A stretch of DNA of 64,000 nucleotides from assembly GCA_037576195.1 (NCBI GenBank), contig CM075101.1, positions 2,108,001 to 2,172,000 of the forward strand. The letters are read 5' to 3'. This stretch comes from Phytoseiulus persimilis. Taxonomy: Eukaryota; Arthropoda; Arachnida; Mesostigmata; Phytoseiidae. Made by a program: the position numbers and the translations under genes. Positions 54,478-64,000 of the stretch are shown here, in pieces. Each line of letters starts with the position of its first letter. Position 1 is the first letter of the stretch. The notes under the pieces were generated by a model. The model ran no database searches. It was not told the DNA's origin and saw only the letters and a program-made list of their open reading frames with translations.

Positions 54478-56080
54478 CTAGGGCAGGAAAACCATCCCGT
54501 AAAATGAGTTTCCGAATTCCCTCGGGGTCCAAAACCGACCCTTATTCGGCTGTACCCTTCGAGGCCGCGTCGGACCTTTCGGACTGGAGTCTCGATCAGC
54601 CCACCCAGAATCCCGTCGTCCACGCACCACGCAATGGAGCGTGCTCCGATTGAGTCGACCAGGTCCTGGATGTTGCGACTTATCGGTCAGAGAAGAAGCC
54701 TTTATTGAATGCCAGTGGATGTAGGAGGAAATCAGATCCGAACAGCAGGAACTGGGGTTCCCGAACGACTGCTGAATGAGGTAGTACAGATCGGGCGCAG
54801 CATCGTGCACGACTCGGAGGAGGTGATCTCCACGAAAACAGTTGGGAGAATTCCCGAAGTCCAGCTCGAGGGAAGCGACACGAGGAGGACAAGAGACCAC
54901 AGCTGTCAGTGTCACGTGGATCGCCGCCACCACTTCTCCTCCCGTCCGAAACCCAGCTGACGAGGACAAAGCGATTCCATAATCTGGTCCTTGATGTCGC
55001 CACATGCAAGTTTGGCCGCGATCCTGCGAAGGGTGGACGAGCAGGCGAAAAGACGTACCCATGACTCCTGCTTCCGGAGTGCGAACAGCCTTGCTCCGAA
55101 CAAGATCAACTGGCAAAATCATGCCAAGAGCGGAGAGAGCCGTGATCGAGGCCTGGAATTTCGTTCGGAAGGCTGAGACGAGCTCGGGCCGCTCCGGACG
55201 GCACATACTCGGGCGGCTTCCTCGCTTCTGAACTTTTCATCGAAAAGCTCCGGTTCACTGGGGGAAAATGCGAGACTTTCAACGGAACTTCTTCACCATA
55301 TCTCTCGCGCCCAGCTCGCTCGAAGCGCGTGTCAGCTCTCGGAGCTGAGACGAGGTTGTTGCACTTGATGTGATACCCCGGTGCACATTCCTTGGTGATC
55401 GTGGAAACAAAGGTAGAGTTGGCGTTCGCGAAACACTCTACGGTTCACGTCACCGATCTCGTAGTTCAAGTTATTCCAGAACTCTGGCACCCTGCCTCTG
55501 AGGTCGATATTTCTCACCTTCAGATGAGATTAATCGAACTCGGAGCTCAGTGAACTCAGTTTCCTGGGAGCTGTGTGGCTACTGAGAGATCAGGAGCCAT
55601 CCTCGAGAAATGACTTCTGGCGAGGCCACGCACGAGAGCTCTTTCATTATCTCGGGAAGGATGGAGGCGGCATTTCGCCCTGCTACGCCCCTAGCTGCCT
55701 GAGACGTAAAGCGTCCGGCCTCGCTGAGGAACTCGCAGGAGAGGAAGCTAAAGCCTGAAGCACTTCCTCAACCGATGTGACAACAGGCGTCAACGCCTCC
55801 GAGGTTGGCGGAGTGGGATAAGCCAAATCGGCGAGGGAGGCGGATGTTTGAGGCGCAAGGATACCAGGACACCTCTCGAAGAGGCGAATGAGTCCGTAGA
55901 GCATGGAAGACGGGCGGCTCCACAAATGTCCGCGAATCTCGCAGAAGCACGCCTGCGAATCCGCCGATCTTGAGGCAGGGGGCCTTCAGCGACGTGGATG
56001 AACCAGCATAGGGTCCCAGAGGAGTGGAAGGAGTAAGGCACAGGTAACAAGGCAGGACTGGTAGCTCGGGTTGAATTCAT
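54478..56080 (-). pseudogene. LINE (non-LTR retrotransposon) reverse transcriptase relic
   Basis: Minus-strand fragments in order. A linker before RT reads LRLKHPPPSP, then TPPTSEALTPVVTSVEEVL and PDALRLRQL (about 56000-55683). An RT segment reads STLRRIAAKLACGD, then PRQLGFG (55109-54912). LYYLIQQSFGNPSS follows, then the catalytic box WCVDDGILGG near 54,627-54,598. Frames are broken repeatedly. About 350 bp of unrelated sequence (about 55230-55560) separates the linker from RT. Sequence 5' of this on the minus strand (56.1-57.5 kb) may be its upstream part but was not recognised. Confidence 0.75.
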
Positions 56081-57543
56081 GCGCGAACAACGGCGAGCGG
56101 ATCTCCGGCTCAGACTCTAAGTTCTGACACGACGAGAACGAGCGAATCGGGGGTGGCGGCTTTACGACTTCCAGATGGTCTTGAGCTCAGCAAAGTGATT
56201 GACGGCCTTCACAGCAGTCGATGGTCACTGCGAGGAAAGGATGAGAGACTTCGAAAGAGTCGGAACCGGCCTTGGAGTAGGCAACAGCAACTCGCGTGGC
56301 TCGACGCCAGCGGCGGCGTCAGCCAGAATCAGGGTACGGCGAACGGCGACCGCGTAGGGGTCCGCGGGGAGACCCGACCGGCGGGACAGACGACGGATGT
56401 AGGTCGCAAACTGAAGTTGCCGTAAGTACCGTGGGCTGCACATGCTGGAGGACCCGACAGCCAAGCAGAATCTCACTCTTCCCGCGCGTCGCAGTCGATA
56501 CCTAGTACTAGAGATCCCCGCGAGGATGGGGGCCGCGGGGGTCCAAGCGTCGGAGTGCGTTTGAGTAGGAAGCAACCGAGAGACTCCAGGCACAGCATAC
56601 TCGGTAAGCGCGGGGACGTGAGCACGTTGAAGCACACGAGAGGGGTCGTGGCTTCGATGGCGACAGCATGTTCCCGCCACACCGAGGAAAGCATGGCGGG
56701 CGACTGCGATTGAAGAGCAAGTGTACTCTTGACGAACAGGTGCGCGCCAGCTTTCAGGCCGACCACCCCGCCGTAGTTTGCCCCCGAACCCTGACAAAAT
56801 CATAGGCCGATAGCTCGGATACGATGCCCTCGTTCGAGAATGCTTGGTTGAAGTCCTCGATGAGCCCCCTGAACTGACCTCTCGATGAGCAGGACGCATG
56901 AGCGGGAACTCCCCCGAGCACGGGATGATTTAGCAAAAGGTCAACCGATCGATTCGCTGGCTCGTCCGTTCTCCGTAATTTCCCAGAGCAGCGTTTATAA
57001 TAAATTACAGCCAGGGCCGCCACCGTCAGCAAACACCGATCGGTATCAGGATTCCTATTCCACGGAACTTGTCGAATGCTTGTACCCGAAAGGTTATACT
57101 GACGAGAAAAGACTTTCCGCGTTGACCGAGTGAAGTTTAAACTCCCTCAGATAAGTTCTGCCGAAACTTGTCAGGGCTCATTCCCCAGCTGTGTCCATCC
57201 CGACAACGAGATGACATTCAATAACTTCATCTATCGTCGTGCCCATTGAAGCATAAACTTTAGAGAAAACGGTAGAGCGGCTGAGGCTCACAGCGCCGTA
57301 GATGCTCCACCGAACCGGAGGTAAGCAAGAGGGGCTCCAGCATTGGTTCGACCAGCCTGAGCCGGCGCAGCCACCAAGGACTGGAGACAGGCTTCGGGTC
57401 CTAGGTTGGCCGGAGCTAAGCGTGGCCTCTTGGAGCCTCCTGCACCGTCCACGGCGGGTTGGTTCATCATTCGCACGATAGGGATGTGAAGAGGAAAGAA
57501 CAAGCTTGAAGAAGTGATGAAACTGTTGTATCGGCACATTCAA
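56081..57543 (-). other. Unassigned, possibly 5' part of the LINE relic
   Basis: Several overlapping minus-strand open segments, GC-rich like the LINE fragments, with no recognised domain. An endonuclease motif was not found. Confidence 0.3.
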
Positions 57544-59238
57544 GGATGCAGTGGATCAGGGTTTTGAAAGTAGTTGAAGGCCCCTCGGAATGAAGCCCGA
57601 CAATCAAGAGGAGTTGACATTCGAAGCAGAGCCTCGACTTCAGCAAAACTTCCTACAACAGCTTCAAAGACTGTTTACTTCCTTCCCGTCTTTCTCAATG
57701 CTCGAGAGCGCTTCGGCGCTTAGCCTTTCTTGACCGATGAGGATCATGAGTCATGATTCAAGACTGATTGATTAGTCGTCCCCTGTCAATTATCCCCATC
57801 TTAGAGCCTCTTATATGCGTCAAACTGCAGAAACGACTCTGGGTCCCCTCAGCTCTCTAAGTCGAGGTTTCGTTCTCGATTCGTATTTAATTTCGGCTGA
57901 AGTTGAGGATATTCGAAGAACTTTGAATCCGTCCTCTGTGCCTCAGATGAAGGGAATTTCTATTGCAGTCGAAGAGATTCACAGAACTTCATCTCTCTGT
58001 GACGGGATCCCGTTGCAGAGACAGAATTGTACCTCCAATGCAGACACGGATATGGACAATAATTGACCTCCGACTTTGGGTCCAAGGAGCGCTCCTCAGT
58101 TCGGGGGTCGCCCCTCAGCTTTGCGACCCCCCCAGAATACGCCACTGATTGAGATTGAGGGAACAGTAGCACTCCTTATCGTCTGTACTAGTTTGTGGGA
58201 TTAGCTTTCGATGGAACGAGGAATGAATCACGAATTTGACTGAATAAATTTATTACTTGAAATATCCGACGGTATAAATAGTGATATTGAATATGAGCTG
58301 CAACATTTGATCAACGAGGTGACGTTCATTCGTGTACCTCATTCATGATCACTGCCATGATTCAGATTATTGTCTAAAAAGTTCAAGTTCAGTTATGCTT
58401 CAAGGATAAATCCCCTCAGTCGCTGTAGAGGAGGATAGTACCGATTACGGCGCGGTTGCCTAGAAGTGTTCATCTAACTTGGTCAGTGCTGGTCTCTTCA
58501 TATGGTAACAGACTTCGCGGGATGAAAACGGAGAAACCATTTAAACCCGAGTTTCCCAATCTTGTTAGCAGAAACCCAAACTGAGACAAACATTCAACTA
58601 CATTCAGCTCGCCTTCATGTGGTCATCCGTGACATTATGGAACGTTTCCCTCCGAACAATAATCAGGAATTCTGCATGCAGCATTGGACAGAGTTAGTTT
58701 AACAGTGACCCTGTTCTAAGGAAATATAACAACTCCCGTGTGCGTTGCTTCACTCCGCAAACTCGACGATGTCAACAGCTTTTCTGACGCCACCGTAACC
58801 TGAAAATCTCCAACAAGACATCATGCTATGAGCTCCATCATACACAAATGTCACCAGGAACGACATCTCAGGAAGAGCCACTCGACACTGAATCGCAGAG
58901 GTCTCGTCTGAGAATAATGATTCAGGGACACCATGACGTACCCGCCGAATCTCGAGCTAAAACTCATGTTTCATAAGGCCATTCAAGACAAACAATAAAT
59001 AACACTCTACAAATCACAACTATCCTGCACTTAAGAATCATTCGGAAAAGGGAATGCTATCGCCGGCTCGTGGGTTATTTCTACACTCCCAGGCCAGAAA
59101 TAAATGCTTGAGAGTGGTGAGGCTCCTCTTAGAGACAGAAAGCTATCTCGAACAGGCAGAAATCACCTTCAAGTTTCCCTTCCAAACCCTTGAGGAGAAA
59201 ATGAACGTATCCAACACCGGGAACAAGGTTCTGGATGG
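57544..59238. other. Gene-empty stretch downstream of PLA2
   Basis: No gene recognised. AATAAA on the minus strand occurs near 58,247, but it is about 1 kb from the PLA2 stop and may be unrelated. One strong hairpin at 58103-58131 is listed separately. Confidence 0.4.
58103..58131. repeat. Perfect 9-bp GC hairpin
   Basis: GGGGGTCGC and GCGACCCCC flank an 11-base loop CCCTCAGCTTT. The loop carries CTCAGCTTT, the complement of the AAAGCTGAG motif found near gypsy-1. It may be a tip of a small transposon; no partner end found. Confidence 0.6.
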
Positions 59239-61951
59239 CTACCCCACTAGAGGTAGTTGACTCCAGGATTCGGCGAGTCCTCTCGGGAAAAAGTATCGGA
59301 TAGCACTCAGAGCCACGAGCACAGCATCTAACAATCTGTTCCTCGGGTCGGGATCTGGAAAATCCAGATTTTCGCGGATTGCCCATTCATATTCGTCGGA
59401 TGACCGGCTGCATCGTTCCTTCGTCCTGGGAATCGTATCAAAGTTGAACGGAAACAGACTACACGAACCGTCGATCGAGAACCATCAAAACTTCCAAAGA
59501 ACTTCGAATCCGACCGTAGATCTCCTGATCGGAATATTGCAGATTCTCACTGATATCGACATTCATTTTTGGGACTTACTCTGTGCAATTTCTCGAAACT
59601 TTCGTGAAGCACTTCGGTTTGATGATTGTGAAATAAAGATAACCGACCGCTTCGGATGAATCGCTGCCGTTGCGTGCGTTGCGTAGCAGGCACTCCCGGA
59701 ATTTCTTGTCGCTCTCACAAGTGCTCCTAGAAAACATTTCACCTTAAGTCACCGTTTTTGGAAACTCATTGACATACCTCGATTCCGACAAACTGTGGAG
59801 AACTATGATGTACATCCATGTCAATTGTACGAAATCCGTGCCAGACTATGATGAAATAGGATCTGTGAAAACTCATACACCCCACTCACATTGTAAAAGT
59901 GTACTTATTCTGCAGGTTGCCGTATTTGGGTTCCATATGTCCGGCAGCGATGTAGTCTTTACTCAAATCGTGTTCCCTGCAGCACGCATCCGTCTCGTTT
60001 TGGGAACCAAGGCGTTCAGTGTCATTGTTAGCTTTATCGCCGGCTCCGCACCAGATCGTTCCTGTGAATTCGGGGGACTTTACCACCAGAGCTGCGGCCA
60101 GGAGAGTTACAGTTGGGGAAATATCGTTCCACCGAAGTGATCGCTCGTAACTACCCCAACTCACCCGGAAATATGGTCAACATTTTTTTCAAAGATTCGG
60201 GGAAGAGACGATTCGTAATTTTCCTCCAGCTGCGTCCGATGACTCTCCGTGAGGCACCTGTAGTTAGAGTAGTTGCTTCGTGATTTATATTCTTCGCTCG
60301 CACTTCTCATAGGTAGCTCAGATTTGCTCCCAGTGCGCGTTGAATGTACGACAATCATAGAAAGTCGTCGGTGACACAAGGTGGTTCTTCTCGTAAGGGT
60401 GAAGGAGTGATTGGTATGCAAAAAAGAATGGAAGAGGACGATTCAGGGAAACCACGCGCAGGAACAACGATTGGGAGCAAACGGGGTGAGCAATCAAAAA
60501 GCCTTGTTTCTGAGAAAACTCGTTCTGGTCTCACGTCGCGTCGTCGACGTCTTCCGAACGTGACACTCGAGAATTCCGACTGCCTCAGTGCATCTTCTCA
60601 AACTTCTAATTCTCCTTCTAATTTCGGGAGAGAAGTGAATATAACTTGTCCGTGAGTGACATCTGTGCTTCTGCTGCAGATGGAGCGAAACGTCGTTACA
60701 TGAGCAATTTAATGTGCAATTTTCCGACGGGATCCCCTCTCTGCCAGTTCCCGTTCTTCCCTCCGAAAAGAGGTTCACCAGTGGTCAATTTACCGAAGAA
60801 TGGGAAAGATGGACTGGCCGTTGTGGTCGTGACCTTTGGACCTTCTTCGAGGGCTTCATTGACTTTCCGTTGGTGAGCCTCCCACGCAGCCATAACCTAG
60901 GGAAGAAATTCAGTGTCAAGCTTCTAATTCAACGTGAACGAAGCAGCAGTCCCCGACTCGATTGTTCCAACATACTTTTGAAAGCTCATTTAAGTGCTTC
61001 GAGTCGAGGCTCTCGCCTAGATGGTCTAAATTGTGCTCAGCCTGGTCTATTAGTTCCGGGAGACCCTCCAGTGGTCTGTGGAGGAGGTCCCGCTCAACGT
61101 CCTTCGATATGTTCTGTTGCTGAGTGTCAGAGATGTTGACCCCTGTGTCCTCGGGGAGAACCGGTGGGGGATCGCTCGCAAGTGGGGGCGAATTCCGGCT
61201 CCGCGTTTCGGCAGTGGGATTCATAGACTGTTCATATTGGGACGGTTTCACTTTGAGGTCAGGAACGTCCGTCGTGGGTTCGGACCCGAGAGTCTCCTCT
61301 GTCGGGTTGAATTTAGGGACGCTAGCCTCCCCTTCCAGAGCGGCATGGAACACCTGAGGATACACCAGTTGGGGCGTTCAATCACGGCGAGATCCGACCT
61401 CATTCAGGATACAGAGAGGAGATTCATTCTCCAGAACCCAGGGCGACTCAATGACGATGAGAAGCATCGAGCTCAACTGATGGGAAGAACGGATCGTATC
61501 TCCTGTTTACTCGATGGAAATTCACCTGAGTCGCAGGAATGCGATCATCTCCGTTCTCCTCGAAAGCCACTACGTTGAGATCGACCCGTCTCTCAGGCAA
61601 AATCGGCTCGTAGAAAGGAGACATCCCACCGAGGGATCTTGCAGCGATATCTCGTCGGAACGATGACGATCGGAAGTAGAAGCCCTGGAACAATATGAGT
61701 AGAGATGACCGAGCCTTTTATCAAGGAAGGGTGAGTACGTCATCATGGGTTGAATTCGATGCAATCGTTCTTACTTGTGGAAGTATGAAGTCTCGGATAT
61801 CCCGATAGTCAAGAGCATATGTTTTTTGAGAATTCGAAACTCTGGGCGAAGCAGGTGGTGAAGGTGGAGCACGAACATGTGAGTTCAAGAGCGTTGCCGT
61901 CGCGAGAATGATCGTTTGCCACGAACTGACTCGTAACATAGTATCAGACAT
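59239..61951 (-). CDS. Group III secreted phospholipase A2, eight exons
   Basis: Predicted exons: 61951-61775, 61684-61526, 61353-60976, 60896-60794, 60257-60165, 60061-59890, 59726-59580 and 59425-59239. All seven introns are GT-AG and keep phase, giving about 471 residues. Residues 1-28 form a signal peptide (hydrophobic WQTIILATATLL). About 60-270 is acidic and proline-rich with no known domain. The PLA2 domain has IFPG joined to TIWCGAGDK (calcium loop), DACCREHD (catalytic His-Asp), the FRECLLRN cysteine and AVGYLYFTIIKPKCF. Group III enzymes hydrolyse sn-2 acyl chains outside the cell. The Cys after HDL is Ser, and the second Cys of the usual C-x-C-D is Ser (CESD). Four N-glycosylation sequons lie in the domain. 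A further exon inside the 536-bp intron 4 (acceptor near 60673) cannot be excluded. Confidence 0.85.
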
Positions 61952-63468
61952 CTGTGGAACGAGGGACTCCGGTTCTCATATCGAGCTGCAAGTTCCTCCG
62001 AGGAAGTGATCATTCAGCTACCAATCAATCAGTTCATCAGTCATATCAGACGGATATTAGTCAGACAAAGCAGGAACGACAACCGTCTGGGAGCGACGGG
62101 TGTATAACGATCCTACAGTCGAGTGTTGAATGGTGTTGTCGCGCCTATGAACTCCACAGATTCAAAACGGGCCCAAGATGCTCACTGCGACGTATGCCCG
62201 GGAGGGATGTCGGACATGGGAATTATTGTACTTGAAAGAGCCGAGGCGCCAGGCTAGAGCGCGAGCTGGTGACGGTGGAACATAACGCGTGCGCCCTGAA
62301 CTCCTGCTCCGTGCAGCGTCAATGGTAACGCAAAGTCGTGACGACCCTGCTGATCAACGGTGCTCCCAATCGATTATCAGAGCAGATCACCAAACAGGCA
62401 GACAAGAGATTGAAATTGGAAATTTGAAAATTGAAAATTCTAACATAATAAAAAATCAGTGTCGAGGCTCAGTTTGAAAACGATGATCACGGATTTGTTC
62501 CGGAATTCTGATGAAACTTGAGAGTATTGGGGGCCTGTTATCCTCGCGAGCCCGGAAAAAATCACATCATTCTATCTCATCGGAAACGGTTCGATCGGAA
62601 AACATCATATTTTGAGCAGTTCACCACGAAACGATGGCGGCGACGCCCTCAATGTAGCCAAGCGCTCCTCGAGCTTCCCCTCTTCGAGCCATACCTCTCG
62701 AAATTTATTTATTTCCGGGCTGCCTTTGCTCCGTTTCCAACTCCTGGAGCCGGAGATCAGCGGATCTAACGACTCCAATGCCGCTTCGTGAATACCTCGA
62801 GGGAGATGATACATATCCGCTGGTGCGTACCAGTGGAGAAAACCGGGGACATCTAACTTCCGGAAAAGTTGTGTACGAAATCAATCCATCCATTGGGTGT
62901 CCGTCCATCCGTTTCAGTCATGGCTCAGCTGGTGCGATTGTACCCAATGAATTCTAAACGTCTCAAATCGCGAAATCGCGTTCGTGAACGATCGATCAAA
63001 TCGGTGAAACTTCTGGCGCCAATGACCACGAACCTCCGCGGACTCTCGTCCTTAGGTGACGTTGCGACGTAACGCACCCCCGCTTGCACCGGTGGAAAGT
63101 GATTGCTTCCATGGAAAAGAGCAGTTTCTAGCGATGGCCATTAATGGCTACCTTCAATATGAAACGTCGAGAAATTCGCCCCGACGCCAGATGACCGCCG
63201 CTCTGACACCAATCTCAGCTCCCCCCCCCCCTAATAGGCCTTATCAGGTGAGACTAGTTGTCTCCCGGGGGAGGAGCGTTGGGTGGATCGAGCAATCTGA
63301 TAACCGAGCCTCCGGCGAATACCGAACGGTCGGTATCCGCACGCCAGTCACCTGTTGCTTCAACGGACTGTAACTTGTTTGCTGTGTCACTCCAGGGAGG
63401 CAACACTACTCGGATAGATCAACTATTCCGTGAAGTTGACTCGGGAGCTCACCCAAATTCGGGCAATG
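61952..63468. other. Region upstream of PLA2
   Basis: It should contain the PLA2 promoter; no TATA box could be singled out. Short open frames at 62605-62814 (minus) and 63056-63373 (plus) have no recognisable domain. A C10 tract lies near 63,224. Confidence 0.35.
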
Positions 63469-63895
63469 TCAAAGTTTGGTTAGGGTGTGGCTATCTGGTG
63501 ATCGTGTTTCACAACGACGGCAGACATAGATGGACCACTCATCGGGATAGAGATCACGGAACCTCCCGACCAACCAGTCCCTAAAATCCGGGCAGAGGGA
63601 GGTCTTGATGCTTCATACTGCTTTTTCGTGTTTTCCAGGGAGATCGAAGTAATATCTGGTTCCTCGAGCTCGCCGAGTAGTAGTAGCCCGCTTGAGTTGA
63701 TTCGATCTTCATAGCACAGAATAGGCCGACGAAATCCAAAGCCGACATTATTCCAGTAGCCATTGACGAAAATTTCCGAATAAGTTCGACGACTTCCGCC
63801 TTGAATTTAGGAATTGAACGATTTCTGACAGCAAGAAGTGTTTCGAGTTCTCTGACAGCTTCAGCAAGCAGCGCAAGAACCGAGGATTCTTTCAT
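63469..63895 (-). other. Unclassified minus-strand coding-like segment
   Basis: Two overlapping minus-strand frames look protein-like. One (63895-63581) reads SSVLALLAEAVRELETLL. The other (about 63783-63469) reads NGYWNNVGFGFRRPILCYED and ends at TAA near 63469. It could be a terminal exon of a gene extending past the window, or a frameshifted relic. No family recognised. Confidence 0.3.
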
Positions 63896-64000
63896 CAGCT
63901 TCCAAGTTGATTTTCCCGGTTGGCAGCGAGATTCCGTTCAATCAAAACGATATCTCGTCAATAACGGTACGTCACAAATTCATGCCCTCGATCTCTACAC

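Noticed and set aside
59769..60140. Plus-strand 123-aa frame
   Set aside because: Antisense shadow of the PLA2 catalytic exon.
61078..61578. Plus-strand 166-aa frame
   Set aside because: It lies antisense to PLA2 exons 2-3, whose splice phases and signal peptide make the minus strand the coding strand.

Overview
This is a transposon-dense piece of a eukaryotic, almost certainly animal, genome. It has spliced genes with short GT-AG introns (79-536 bp), Ty3/mdg4-type LTR retrotransposons, MULE, mariner, Tc1, hAT and Helitron DNA transposons, a LINE relic, and one host gene for a group III secreted phospholipase A2. That mix fits an arthropod; a mite or tick is my best guess but is weakly supported. 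No bacterial operons, CRISPR arrays, rRNA or tRNA genes were found.

Layout. 0.2-1.1 kb: a foldback element with 319-bp arms. 2.0-6.2 kb: a complete but defective Ty3/mdg4 element (gypsy-1; 98-bp LTRs, 5-bp target duplication). 6.8-14.5 kb, minus strand: a MULE (MULE-1) whose multi-exon transposase appears to splice into a Ulp1/SENP-like peptidase exon. Its coding sequence is cut by two nested Helitrons (8,263-12,765) filled with a 45-bp minisatellite. 17.9-31.75 kb: a three-level nest. MULE-3 contains gypsy-2, and the leader of gypsy-2 contains MULE-2. All three have matching target-site duplications. 33.4-37 kb: foldback elements and a 1.54-kb non-autonomous hAT. 38-43.2 kb: retrotransposon relics (gypsy-3 and a second pol tail), with a long-TIR mariner inside gypsy-3. 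44.6-45.3 kb: a Tc1 pseudogene. 45.48-53.17 kb: a second array of the 45-bp Helitron minisatellite in the opposite orientation. 54.4-56 kb: a LINE relic. 59.2-61.95 kb, minus strand: the host PLA2 gene. 62-64 kb: mostly unassigned.

How it fits together. Nearly everything is transposon-derived, and insertion order can be read from nesting, target duplications and reading-frame continuity. Several joints are exact at the base level: the MULE-1 reading frame continues across the Helitron boundaries, and the gypsy-3 pol frame continues across the mariner. The only gene with a clear organismal role is the PLA2. Its eight predicted exons keep phase across all seven introns. It encodes a signal peptide, a long acidic/proline-rich N-terminal region, the calcium loop and His-Asp dyad of group III enzymes, and a C-terminal tail. 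It lacks one specific pair of cysteines.

The most unusual items are the minisatellite-filled Helitrons with mappable termini, the transposase-Ulp1 splice fusion, the MULE-in-gypsy-in-MULE nest, and the PLA2 with paired cysteine loss.
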